From Paraburkholderia sp. CNPSo 3274 (GTDB lineage: Bacteria; Pseudomonadota; Gammaproteobacteria; Burkholderiales; Burkholderiaceae), in assembly GCF_024206475.1 (NCBI RefSeq), contig NZ_JAMBPR010000029.1, positions 1 to 64,000 of the forward strand: DNA of 64,000 bases. The letters run 5' to 3'. The first letter of the stretch is position 1, and every line of letters starts with the position of its first letter. The notes under the pieces are model-generated. The model made no database searches. It was not told the origin of the DNA and worked only from the letters and a program-made list of their open reading frames with translations. Made by a program: the position numbers and the translations under genes. Below, one piece after another: positions 52,314 to 62,845 of the stretch.

Positions 52314-53543
52314 CTAGCCCCAGGGTCCGTAAGTGAAAGGCTTTTTGCCGCCAGGCGCGCCCGACGTGTCGGCGCCTTGGGCGCCCTGGCCGTGTTGGGC
52401 AGGTTGGCCGGAATGCATGCCTTGCGGCTGACCACCTGGGTGAAAAGGTGCCGCCTGCATACCGGGTGCGGCCTGCTGCGTTTGCCTCGCGGCCATTTCG
52501 TCCATCATGGCTTGCAGGACTTCGGCATTGAAGAGGGGATGGCGCGAAGCCTCCCCTGGCGTGAGCACCGGAGAAACACAGGTGTCGATCGCCTCCAGAC
52601 GGTCGATCCATGTCTGCAGCGACTCCGACTCCATGATGGCGGCCAACTCGCGCGTGAGCGCGGCGGCATCCGCGCCGCCGATCGCCTGACCGAGACTCCA
52701 GTGGCGCTCGGCCCAGTCGTCGCGGCCAATGGCGTGGCACAGCGTCTGCCAGAATTTCAGTTCGAGCGCGCCGACGGCGAGCCACCTTCCGTCCTGCGTG
52801 CGATAGAGGTTGTAGCAGGGCACGCCGCCGTTGAGCAGACCTCCGCCTGGTTGCAGCGCCGCTGCGTCGTCGTTGGCTAGCGCGACTTGGGCGACCACGT
52901 TATGCGCGTAGCTCGCGTGCGCCATCGAAACATCGACGAAACGGCCCTCGCCGCCGCGCGCCACATGCCAGAGCGCCGCGAGAATCTGTGTGACCGCGCT
53001 GAGCGCGCCGCCAAGCAGGTCGGCGATCTGAAAATTGGGCAGCACCGGCACGCCGTCGCGCGTGGCCAATTGGTCTAGCACGCCCGAATAAGCGACATAG
53101 TTGATATCGTGGCCCGGATGGCCAGCGAACGGGCCGGTCGTGCCGTAGCCCGTGATCGCGCAGTAGACGAGTTTCGGATTGATCTTGTGCAACGCCTCGT
53201 AGCCTACGCCGAGGCGGTCCATCACACCGGGCCGGAAACTTTCGACGAGCACGTCGGCGTCGCGCGCGAGCGCGAACAACACCGAGCGGCCGCTCTCGGT
53301 CTTCAAATCGACCCGCGTTTCGCGCTTGCCGCGATTGACGAGGCGATAGAACGCACCGGGGCGCGCGGCCACTTCGTCCACCGCGCTCTGCATCATCACG
53401 CGCGCGGCGTCGCCCGCACCGGGCGGCTCGATTTTCAGGACATCGGCGCCCATTTCCGCGAGCCGCAAGGTGGCCACGGGCCCGGGCAGAAGGCGGGTCA
53501 GATCCAGTACGCGAAGGCCCTGCAATGCGGCGGGTGACGACAC
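52314..53543 (-). CDS. CaiB/BaiF-family CoA-transferase
   Basis: 409 residues. Family III CoA-transferase or alpha-methylacyl-CoA racemase; the substrate is unknown. Start MSSPAALQGLRVLDLTRLLP then GPVATLRLAEMGADVLKIEP; the catalytic Asp is in GHPGHDINYVAYSG and ADLLGGALSAVTQILAALW follows. The last 55 residues are low complexity, Gln/Gly/Pro-rich (QPQGMHSGQPAQHGQGAQGA) and end in PFTYGPWG, unlike the compact C-terminus of characterised members. ATG at 53543. It stands between the small hypothetical gene and the ABC-F gene, 66 bases downstream of the latter on the same strand. Confidence 0.88.
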   Translation of the reverse strand: MSSPAALQGLRVLDLTRLLPGPVATLRLAEMGADVLKIEPPGAGDAARVMMQSAVDEVAARPGAFYRLVNRGKRETRVDLKTESGRSVLFALARDADVLVESFRPGVMDRLGVGYEALHKINPKLVYCAITGYGTTGPFAGHPGHDINYVAYSGVLDQLATRDGVPVLPNFQIADLLGGALSAVTQILAALWHVARGGEGRFVDVSMAHASYAHNVVAQVALANDDAAALQPGGGLLNGGVPCYNLYRTQDGRWLAVGALELKFWQTLCHAIGRDDWAERHWSLGQAIGGADAAALTRELAAIMESESLQTWIDRLEAIDTCVSPVLTPGEASRHPLFNAEVLQAMMDEMAARQTQQAAPGMQAAPFHPGGQPQGMHSGQPAQHGQGAQGADTSGAPGGKKPFTYGPWG

Positions 53544-53609
53544 TCGTGGCTCCCTGGCGAAGATACCTGGCGAAAGCGCCTAATGGCGCGATGGTGATTC
53601 AACGCTGCG

Positions 53610-55559
<1,950 letters not shown>

Positions 55560-55600
55560 GACGGCGTCGGCAGGTAGAAAACGAAAGAAAGCGCTATTTT

Positions 55601-55628
55601 AGACCGGGGCGCGCAGACCGGGGCGCGC
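55601..55628. repeat. 14-bp tandem repeat (two units)
   Basis: AGACCGGGGCGCGC occurs twice in direct tandem. It lies just upstream of the ABC-F start on the minus strand, next to a TAAAAT sequence (minus strand, near 55600) that could be its -10. Confidence 0.65.
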
Positions 55629-55735
55629 AGCCTGTGCCGCGCTCCGGCCGGCATTGGCCGAACGGCTAGCCGTTTGGTCGAGTGCTAATTGCACGTTTTC
55701 TCACGTAGACTGGCGCTTTTCCACGGGAGAGCTAG

Positions 55736-56218
55736 ATGACATCGATCTATTCGTTTTCGGCGCAACCGCTCGGCAGCGGCGAGCCGGTGGGCCTCGACCG
55801 CTATACGGGCAAGGTGCTCCTGATCGTCAATACCGCGAGCGAATGCGGATTCACGCCGCAGTACGCGGGCCTGCAAAAGCTCTACGACCAGTACGCCGCG
55901 CGCGGGCTCGCGGTGCTCGGCTTTCCGTGCAACCAGTTCGGCAAGCAGGAACCTGGCGACGCCGCGCAGATCGGCAGCTTCTGCGAGAAGAACTACGGCG
56001 TCACGTTCCCGATGTTCGAGAAGATCGACGTGAACGGGGCGAACGCGCATCCGCTGTATCGCTGGCTCACGGGCGAGGCGCCGGGGCTGCTCGGGCTCGA
56101 AGGCATCAAGTGGAATTTCACCAAGTTTCTGGTCGACCGCAACGGCGGCGTGGTGAAGCGCTATGCGCCCGTGACGAAACCCGAGGCCATCGCAGCGGAC
56201 ATCGAAAAGCAGCTCTGA
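55736..56218 (+). CDS. glutathione peroxidase-family protein
   Basis: 160 residues. Reduces hydroperoxides with a thiol donor. The catalytic Cys37 is in NTASECGFTPQ (Cys, not selenocysteine); GFPCNQFGKQEPG and the Trp in KWNFTKFLVD complete the catalytic tetrad region. As in most bacterial Cys-GPx, the donor may be thioredoxin, not glutathione. ATG at 55736. Stands alone; cls converges from the other strand with a 26-base gap. Confidence 0.92.
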   Translation: MTSIYSFSAQPLGSGEPVGLDRYTGKVLLIVNTASECGFTPQYAGLQKLYDQYAARGLAVLGFPCNQFGKQEPGDAAQIGSFCEKNYGVTFPMFEKIDVNGANAHPLYRWLTGEAPGLLGLEGIKWNFTKFLVDRNGGVVKRYAPVTKPEAIAADIEKQL

Positions 56219-56244
56219 GCGTAGCCGGGCGGAATAGACGCCCG

Positions 56245-57687
56245 CTAGAGAATCGGCGCGAAGAGCCGCGCGAGATGCATCGTGATCTTGCGCCATGCGG
56301 GCGCGTCGCGGTACTCGCTGCGGTCGATCTCGAACGTCTCTTCGAAGTCGCGCAGCAGCATCGCTTCGACTTCGGCCGCGAAGCCGCGATGCACGGTCAG
56401 CACCATGATCTCGAAGTTCAGGCGAAACGAGCGGTTGTCCAGATTCGCGCTGCCGATAGCTGCAGCTACGTCGTCGATCAGCACGACCTTCTGGTGCAAA
56501 AAGCCCGGCTTGTAGCGAAAGATGCGGATGCCCGCGCGCACCGCGTCGAAGGCGTACAGCATGGACGCCTCGAATACCACGTAATGGTCGCGCCGGCTCG
56601 GGATCATGATGCGCACGTCCACGCCTCGCAGCGCTGCGAGGCGCAGGGCCGAAAACACGGCTTCGTCGGGCACGAGGTAGGGTGTCGTGATCCAGAGGCG
56701 TTTTTTTGCGGCGTTGATCGCCTCGACGAAGAAGAGCGAGCATGTCTCCTGGCGGTCGGCCGGCCCCGTGGGCAAGACGAGGCAGTACATGTCGTCGCCG
56801 TCCCGCGGCACGACGGTGGGCGGCTCGCAGCCGGGAAGCTGCTGGGTGGCCCAGTACCAGTCCTCGGTGAAGGCGAACTGCACGTTGGCGACCGCCGGTC
56901 CGCGCAGTTCGATATGCGTATCGCGCCACGGAGAGAGGCGCGCGTTCGCGCCCAGGTATTCGATACCCACGTTGTGGCCGCCCACGAACGCGTGCTGGCC
57001 GTCCACTACGACGATTTTGCGGTGGTTGCGGAAATTGAGCTGGAAGCGATTGACGAAGTGGCGCTTCGTGGAGAACGGGTGCACTTCCACGCCGCCGTCC
57101 TGCAACTCGTGCACGTAGCTGGCGGGCAGGTCGAACGAGCCGATGCTGTCGTACAGGAAATACACGCGCACGCCGCGTTTGCTGCAGTCGAGCAGCACGT
57201 CCTTGAGCATGTCGCCGAGCGCGTCGGCGCGCACGATGAAGAACTGCACGATCACGTAGTGCCGGGCTTGCTCGATCGCATCGAAGATGGCGGAGAAGGT
57301 CGCTTCGCCATTCACGAGCGTGCGCACGGCGTTGCCCGGCACGAGCGGCATCCCGCCCAGGCGCGCGAACGTGCGGATCACGCGCACGCCCAGTTCGTCG
57401 GCAGGCCATTCGCCCGTGGAGACGAGCTTGTCCCAGTCGGGCGCGTGGGCGCGTGAGCGCAAGGTTTCGTTGCGCAGGCGCCTCGCGTCCGCATAGCCCG
57501 CGAACTTGCTGCGGCCGAGAAAGAGATACGGGACGAGCGTGAGGTAGGGCATCGTCGCGAGCGAGACGGCCCAGGCAATCGCGCCTTGCGAGGTGCGCGT
57601 GTTGAGGATGGCGTGGCACGCTGCGATCAGTCCAAGCAGATGGATGATCGCGAGCAGCGTGCCGAGGTGTGACCAGTCGAATCGCAT
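56245..57687 (-). CDS. cls: cardiolipin synthase (phospholipase D family)
   Basis: 480 residues, inner-membrane. Makes cardiolipin from two phosphatidylglycerols. Two N-terminal transmembrane helices (HLGTLLAIIHLLGLIAACHA; AWAVSLATMPYLTLVPYLFL), then two HKD motifs: HRKIVVVDGQ and HQKVVLIDDVAAAIGSANLD. ATG at 57687, Met-Arg-Phe-Asp start. No ClsB-type partner nearby. prmB lies 167 bases upstream on the same strand. Confidence 0.93.
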   Translation of the reverse strand: MRFDWSHLGTLLAIIHLLGLIAACHAILNTRTSQGAIAWAVSLATMPYLTLVPYLFLGRSKFAGYADARRLRNETLRSRAHAPDWDKLVSTGEWPADELGVRVIRTFARLGGMPLVPGNAVRTLVNGEATFSAIFDAIEQARHYVIVQFFIVRADALGDMLKDVLLDCSKRGVRVYFLYDSIGSFDLPASYVHELQDGGVEVHPFSTKRHFVNRFQLNFRNHRKIVVVDGQHAFVGGHNVGIEYLGANARLSPWRDTHIELRGPAVANVQFAFTEDWYWATQQLPGCEPPTVVPRDGDDMYCLVLPTGPADRQETCSLFFVEAINAAKKRLWITTPYLVPDEAVFSALRLAALRGVDVRIMIPSRRDHYVVFEASMLYAFDAVRAGIRIFRYKPGFLHQKVVLIDDVAAAIGSANLDNRSFRLNFEIMVLTVHRGFAAEVEAMLLRDFEETFEIDRSEYRDAPAWRKITMHLARLFAPIL

Positions 57688-57854
57688 AGAGGCGTGGGAC
57701 GCTCCTTCAGCCGGACGCAGGGCCGGCCCGCGCCGGGAGGCGCACGGCCGGAGGGCTCAATCTTACCGAACCCGCTGCGACGACGGCTATCGTCCCAGTC
57801 CTGCACGCGGGCAGACACGGCGCACGGGCGACGCGGCTCGCTCGCGCAGGACGA

Positions 57855-58751
57855 TTAGACCGGCAGGTCGCATGCCTGAATCAGGAAGACCTGATCGTCG
57901 CCGGCGCTCGTCGAGAGCCAGACGAGATCGAGGCCGCCGAACGCTGCTTCCACGTTCTCGCGCTCGTTGCCGATCTCGATCACCAGCACACCGTCGTCGG
58001 TGAGCCAGTTGCGTGCATCCTTGATGATGCGGCGCACGATGTCCATGCCGTCCGCGCCGCCCGCGAGCGCCATTTCCGGCTCGTGGCGGTACTCGGGCGG
58101 CAGCGCCTGCATCGAGTCGGCGTTCACGTACGGCGGGTTCGTGATGATCACGTCGTAGCGGCGCTCGGGCAGCGGCGCGTACAGGTCGCCTTCGAAGAGG
58201 GCGATGCGCTCGTCGAGATCGTGTTCGTGCACGTTGCGCTGCGCGACTTCGAGCGCGGGCGCGGAAAGATCGACGGCGTCGACGTCGGCGTTCGGGAACG
58301 CGTGCGCCGCGAGAATCGCAAGGCTGGCCGAGCCGGTGCACAGCTCCAGCACCGCGCTGACCTGCTCGGGATCTTCCACGTAGGGCTGCAGGCCGTCTGC
58401 GAGCAGCTCGCCAATGAACGAGCGCGGCACGATGACGCGCTCATCCACGTAGAAGCGCAGGCCGTGCATCCACGCTTCCTGCGTGATGTAGGCGGCGGGT
58501 ACGCGGTCGGTCGCGCGGCGCTCGATCACGCCGAGCACCTTGTCGATTTCCTCGCTCGTGAGGCGCGCGTCGAGAAACGGGTCGAGCAGGTCGAGCGGCA
58601 AATGCAGCGTGTGCAGGATCAGGTACGCGGCTTCGTCGTAGGCGTTGTTCGAGCCGTGGCCGAACGCGAGTTGCGCGGCCGAAAAGCGCGAGACACCGTA
58701 GCGCAACAGGTCGCGAACGGTGGCAAAGGTAGCGGCTAGCGGTTGGGTCAT
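57855..58751 (-). CDS. prmB: 50S ribosomal protein L3 glutamine methyltransferase PrmB
   Basis: 298 residues. SAM-dependent N5-methylation of a glutamine in L3. SAM motif LELCTGSASLAILAAHAFPN, then the substrate motif IITNPPYVNADSM and the N-terminal domain that distinguishes PrmB from PrmC (VRDLLRYGVSRFSAAQLAFG). ATG at 58751. It is 33 bases downstream of dapE, so the gene is likely the last of the dap operon. Confidence 0.92.
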   Translation of the reverse strand: MTQPLAATFATVRDLLRYGVSRFSAAQLAFGHGSNNAYDEAAYLILHTLHLPLDLLDPFLDARLTSEEIDKVLGVIERRATDRVPAAYITQEAWMHGLRFYVDERVIVPRSFIGELLADGLQPYVEDPEQVSAVLELCTGSASLAILAAHAFPNADVDAVDLSAPALEVAQRNVHEHDLDERIALFEGDLYAPLPERRYDVIITNPPYVNADSMQALPPEYRHEPEMALAGGADGMDIVRRIIKDARNWLTDDGVLVIEIGNERENVEAAFGGLDLVWLSTSAGDDQVFLIQACDLPV

Positions 58752-58784
58752 GTTCTGGACTCCAGAGCGTGTTCGGTTGGCCGG

Positions 58785-59924
58785 TCAGGCGATCAGCTGT
58801 TCGAGCACGCGGCGATATACGTTCTTGAGCGGATCGATGAATTTCACTTCGATATGCTCATCGATCTTGTGGATGCTGGCGTTCGGCGGCCCGAATTCCA
58901 CCACTTGCTCGCACATGCGCGCGATGAAGCGGCCATCGGACGTGCCACCCGTAGTCGACAGTTCGGTCGTCACGCCGGTTTCGTCGTGGATCGCTTTTTC
59001 GAGCGCGTTCGAGAGCGTGCCGCGCGTCGTGAGGAAGGGCAGGCCGCTCACACTCCAGTGCAGGTCGTATTCGAGGCCGTGCTTGTCGAGGATCGCGTGT
59101 ACGCGCTTTTGCAGGCCGTCCACCGTGCTCGCGGTCGAGAAGCGGAAGTTGAACATGACGTCGGCGTGGCCCGGAATCACGTTGCTCGCGCCGGTGCCGC
59201 TGTGCATGTTCGACACCTGCCACGTGGTGGGGGGGAAGTACTCGTTGCCGTCGTCCCACTTTTCGGCGACGAGTTCGGCGAGCGCGGGAGCCAGCAGATG
59301 CACCGGGTTCTTCGCGAGATGCGGATAGGCGATATGCCCCTGCACACCCTTCACGACGAGCTTGCCCGACATCGAGCCGCGGCGGCCGTTCTTCACGCAG
59401 TCGCCGAGCGTATTCGTCGAAGTCGGCTCGCCCACGATGCAGTAATCCATTTTCTCGCCGCGCGCCTGCAGCGCCTCGACGACCTTCACGGTCCCGTCGG
59501 TGGCCGGACCTTCTTCGTCGCTCGTGATGAGGAACGCGATGGCGCCGCGATGCTGCGGATGCGCTGCCACGAACTCTTCGCTCGCCACCACGAAGGCCGC
59601 GAGCGAGGTCTTCATGTCGGCGGCGCCGCGGCCATAGAGAATGCCGTCGCGGTGCGAGGGCTGGAACGGCGGCGAACTCCATTGCTCGATGGGGCCGGTG
59701 GGCACGACGTCGGTGTGGCCCGCGAAGGCGAGCAGCGGGCCCCGCGCGCCCGCGGTGCCGCGCTTGACGGCCCACAGGTTGGTCACGCCGTTGGATTCGA
59801 TCGTTTCGCACGCGAAGCCGAGCGCGCTGAGGCGTTCGGTCATGATGCGCTGGCAGTGCTGGTCGTCGGGCGTGACGGACGCGCGCGCGATCAGGGCTTC
59901 GGTAAGGGCGAGGGTGGCGGACAT
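58785..59924 (-). CDS. dapE: succinyl-diaminopimelate desuccinylase
   Basis: 379 residues. Zinc hydrolase producing LL-diaminopimelate. Metal ligands are in AFAGHTDVVPTGP and GRGAADMKTSLAAF, then TSDEEGPATDGT with the catalytic Glu pair. ATG at 59924. Upstream is the YffB gene (125 bases), as in enterobacteria, where the yffB-dapE order also occurs. Confidence 0.95.
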   Translation of the reverse strand: MSATLALTEALIARASVTPDDQHCQRIMTERLSALGFACETIESNGVTNLWAVKRGTAGARGPLLAFAGHTDVVPTGPIEQWSSPPFQPSHRDGILYGRGAADMKTSLAAFVVASEEFVAAHPQHRGAIAFLITSDEEGPATDGTVKVVEALQARGEKMDYCIVGEPTSTNTLGDCVKNGRRGSMSGKLVVKGVQGHIAYPHLAKNPVHLLAPALAELVAEKWDDGNEYFPPTTWQVSNMHSGTGASNVIPGHADVMFNFRFSTASTVDGLQKRVHAILDKHGLEYDLHWSVSGLPFLTTRGTLSNALEKAIHDETGVTTELSTTGGTSDGRFIARMCEQVVEFGPPNASIHKIDEHIEVKFIDPLKNVYRRVLEQLIA

Positions 59925-60049
59925 AAAAAGACCACTTTCAATAAAAATGCCGGCGCCGCTGATGGAGCAGGGGCCGGCAACAACTTGTCATGACGGTGTG
60001 CGCTCGACCTGCCATGGAGCAGTTCAGGCGCACCGGTCTCATGCGGCGC

Positions 60050-60415
60050 TCAAGCAAACAGCTCCGCATACTGGTCGGCGGAAAAGCCGAGCGTCTTCAC
60101 GCGGCCGTTCACGACGACCACGGGCCGCTTGATGATCGACGGCTTGTGGATCATCAGCGCGATCGCACCGGCGGTCGTGTCGGCTTCCGCCTTGTGCACC
60201 TCCGAAAGGCCGCGCCAGGTGGTGCCGCGCTTGTTGATGAGCTGATCCAGCGAGACGTCCTTGAGCCAGTCCTGGACGAGCGCATTCGACACGCCCGCCT
60301 TCTTGAAGTCGTGAAACTCGAACTCGACGCCGTGCTCTTCGAGCCACACACGGGCCTTCTTCACGGTGTCGCAGTTCGGAATGCCGTAGACGACGGTCTT
60401 GGCAGACTTCGCCAT
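60050..60415 (-). CDS. yffB: ArsC/Spx-family protein YffB
   Basis: 121 residues, thioredoxin-fold. Starts MAKSAKTVVYGIPNCDTVKK with a single redox Cys15 (not CxxC); no arsenate reductase second Cys set is visible. The family is glutathione-dependent thiol reductase-like; substrate unknown. Its ATG at 60415 overlaps the dapD stop by one base (TGATG), indicating translational coupling. Frequently found beside dapE. Confidence 0.88.
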   Translation of the reverse strand: MAKSAKTVVYGIPNCDTVKKARVWLEEHGVEFEFHDFKKAGVSNALVQDWLKDVSLDQLINKRGTTWRGLSEVHKAEADTTAGAIALMIHKPSIIKRPVVVVNGRVKTLGFSADQYAELFA

Positions 60416-61242
60416 CAGTCGCCTCGCAGCAGCTCGTTCAGGCCGACCTTCGCGCGCGTCTTTGCGTCGACCTTCTTGACGATCACGGCGCAATACAGGC
60501 TGTGCGAGCCGTCCTTCGAGGGCAGGTTGCCCGCGACCACGACCGAGCCCGCCGGAATGCGGCCGTACGAGACTTCGCCGGTTTCGCGGTCGTAAATCTT
60601 GGTCGACTGGCCGAGGTACACGCCCATCGAGATGACCGAGTTCTCTTCGACGATCACGCCTTCCACGACTTCCGAGCGCGCGCCGATGAAGCAGTTGTCT
60701 TCGATGATGACCGGGTTGGCCTGCAGCGGTTCCAGCACGCCGCCGATGCCGACGCCACCCGAGAGGTGCACGTTCTTGCCGATCTGCGCGCACGAACCGA
60801 CCGTGGCCCACGTATCGACCATCGTGCCTTCATCGACATACGCGCCGATGTTGGTGTACGACGGCATCAGCACGACGTTTTTCGCGATGAACGAGCCGCG
60901 GCGCGCGATGGCCGGCGGCACCACGCGGAAGCCGCCCGCGGCGAAGTCTTCGGCCGTGTAGTTGGCGAACTTCGAGGGCACCTTGTCGTAGAACTGGCTG
61001 TAGCCGCCAGCGGGCATCGGCGCGTTGTCTTCCAGGCGGAACGACAGCAGCACGGCCTTCTTCACCCATTGGTTGACGACCCAGTCGCCGTCCTTCTTCT
61101 CGGCGCAGCGCAGCGCGCCACGATCCAGTTCGCCGATGACGTGGGCGACGGCTTCGCGCACATCGTTCGGGGCCGACTTGGGCGAAAAGTCGGCGCGGTT
61201 TTCCCAGGCGGTGTCGATGATCTGCTGAAGTTGTTGCGACAT
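60415..61242 (-). CDS. dapD: 2,3,4,5-tetrahydropyridine-2,6-dicarboxylate N-succinyltransferase
   Basis: 275 residues. Succinylates tetrahydrodipicolinate, the branch used with DapC and DapE. C-terminal left-handed beta-helix with hexapeptide repeats (VVPPAIARRGSFIAKNVVLM; YVDEGTMVDTWATVGSCAQI; VHLSGGVGIGGVLEPLQANP). ATG at 61242. It is 81 bases downstream of dapC. Confidence 0.96.
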   Translation of the reverse strand: MSQQLQQIIDTAWENRADFSPKSAPNDVREAVAHVIGELDRGALRCAEKKDGDWVVNQWVKKAVLLSFRLEDNAPMPAGGYSQFYDKVPSKFANYTAEDFAAGGFRVVPPAIARRGSFIAKNVVLMPSYTNIGAYVDEGTMVDTWATVGSCAQIGKNVHLSGGVGIGGVLEPLQANPVIIEDNCFIGARSEVVEGVIVEENSVISMGVYLGQSTKIYDRETGEVSYGRIPAGSVVVAGNLPSKDGSHSLYCAVIVKKVDAKTRAKVGLNELLRGD

Positions 61243-61323
61243 GGTGGTGATTTCGTGAGATTGATGGTTGAAAGCGGTGTTGCGCGCAGCGAGGTGCAGG
61301 CCCCCGGCGCGCAGGCAAAGGCT

Positions 61324-62547
61324 TTACGGTTTGAGCGAGCGGCAGAACTCGACGATACGCTGCGCGCCCTCGATGCACTCCTCGACGTCGGCGACGAGCG
61401 CCATGCGGACGAAGTCTTTACCCGGATTCGTGCCATGCGCCTCGCGCGCGAGGAACGAGCCGGGCAGAACCGTCACATTATAGTCGGCGTAGAGACGCTG
61501 GGCGAACGCGGTGTCCGTGAGGCCGCTGCGCGCGACGTTGGCCCAGAGATAGAACGCGGCGTCGGGCAATTTCACGTCGAGCACGTCGGCGAGCATGGGC
61601 GTGACGGTCGAGAATTTCCGCACGTATTTCGCGCGGTTTTCGCGCACGTGCGCCTCGTCGCCCCAGGCCGCGATGCTGGCGGTCTGCCAGACCGGCGACA
61701 TGGCCGAGCCGTGATAGGTGCGGTACAGCAGGAACTGCTTGAGGATGGCGGCGTCCCCGGCCACGAAGCCCGAGCGCATGCCCGGCGCGTTCGAGCGCTT
61801 CGAGAGGCTCGACAACATCACGAGGCGCTCGAAGCCGCGGCCCAGCTGGTGCGCTGCTTCGAGACCCCCGAGCGGCGGATTGGCTTCGTCGAAGTAGATT
61901 TCCGAGTAGCACTCGTCCGAGGCGATCACGAAGCCGTAACGGTCGGAGAGCGCGAACAGCTCGCGCCAGTCGTCGAGCGTGATCACAGCGCCGGTGGGAT
62001 TGCCCGGCGAGCACACGTACAGCAACTGTGTGCGCGCCCAGACTTCTTCGGGAACCTGCGAATAGTCGCAGGCGAAGTTGCGGGCCGGATCGCTGTTCAC
62101 GAAGTACGGCTCGCCGCCGCCGAGCAGCGCGGCGCCTTCGTAGATCTGGTAGAAAGGGTTCGGGCAGAGTACGATCGCCCGCTTTGCCGGGTCTTTGACG
62201 CCCGCTGTCGGGTCGATCACGGCCTGCGCGAGCGCAAACAGCGCCTCGCGCGAGCCCGAGACGGGCAGGATTTCCGTGTTCGAATCGATGGCCGGCAGCC
62301 CGTAGCGCGCCTTCATCCAGTTCGCAATCGACTCGCGCAGCGCTGGGGTGCCCGCCGTGGCCGGGTACGACGAGAGGCCGTCGAGCGAAGCGACGATGGC
62401 GTCGCGGATCAGCGCCGGAGTTGGGTGTTTCGGCTCGCCGATGCCGAAGCTGATGTGGCGCAGGCCGGCGTTCGGCGTGACGTCCTTGAAGAGCACGCGC
62501 AGCTTTTCGAAGGGGTAGGACTGAAGGGTGTCGAGTAGCGGATTCAC
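61324..62547 (-). CDS. dapC: succinyldiaminopimelate transaminase
   Basis: 407 residues. PLP-dependent class I/II aminotransferase forming succinyl-diaminopimelate from glutamate. PLP Lys in SLSKRSNAPGMRSGF; cofactor motifs SPGNPTGAVI and SDECYSEIYFDEANPPLGGL. The start is GTG at 62547 (read as MNPLLDTLQSYPFEKLRVLF); upstream frame residues are unlike the family. First gene of the probable dapC-dapD-yffB-dapE-prmB operon. Gene divergent: DMT transporter. Confidence 0.94.
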   Translation of the reverse strand: MNPLLDTLQSYPFEKLRVLFKDVTPNAGLRHISFGIGEPKHPTPALIRDAIVASLDGLSSYPATAGTPALRESIANWMKARYGLPAIDSNTEILPVSGSREALFALAQAVIDPTAGVKDPAKRAIVLCPNPFYQIYEGAALLGGGEPYFVNSDPARNFACDYSQVPEEVWARTQLLYVCSPGNPTGAVITLDDWRELFALSDRYGFVIASDECYSEIYFDEANPPLGGLEAAHQLGRGFERLVMLSSLSKRSNAPGMRSGFVAGDAAILKQFLLYRTYHGSAMSPVWQTASIAAWGDEAHVRENRAKYVRKFSTVTPMLADVLDVKLPDAAFYLWANVARSGLTDTAFAQRLYADYNVTVLPGSFLAREAHGTNPGKDFVRMALVADVEECIEGAQRIVEFCRSLKP

Positions 62548-62845
62548 TTGGGGCTGGACAGGCGTGGGCGAAAGACGGATGGCGTGGCGCGCGGGATCGG
62601 AGTGGCCACTGCGGGCCGGCGAGCCAGTCGCACCGCGCTGGGCGAAAAACGCGGATGCGCAGCGTGGCCCTGCGGCTGCAAGCGGTCGATTATAGCGTGG
62701 CGCTGCTGCTGCTGCGGGCGCCCGCCAGATCCCGCCTTGGCGCCGCCGGTGCTTGCCGGGCGACGAAACAAAGGAAAAGCATGAAATTTTCGAACAACGA
62801 CGCACGTGCTGCGAACGCGCGGCCGGGCCAAGGGAAGCGCGAGCG
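62548..62845. other. divergent intergenic region dapC/transporter
   Basis: 298 bases without a gene. It must contain promoters in both directions. A CTGCTGCTGCTGCGG run sits near 62705; no strong consensus promoter seen. Confidence 0.35.

Noticed and set aside
60502..62538. 678-residue plus-strand frame opposite dapD/dapC
   Set aside because: Spans two real minus-strand genes and their gap; composition is a shadow pattern.
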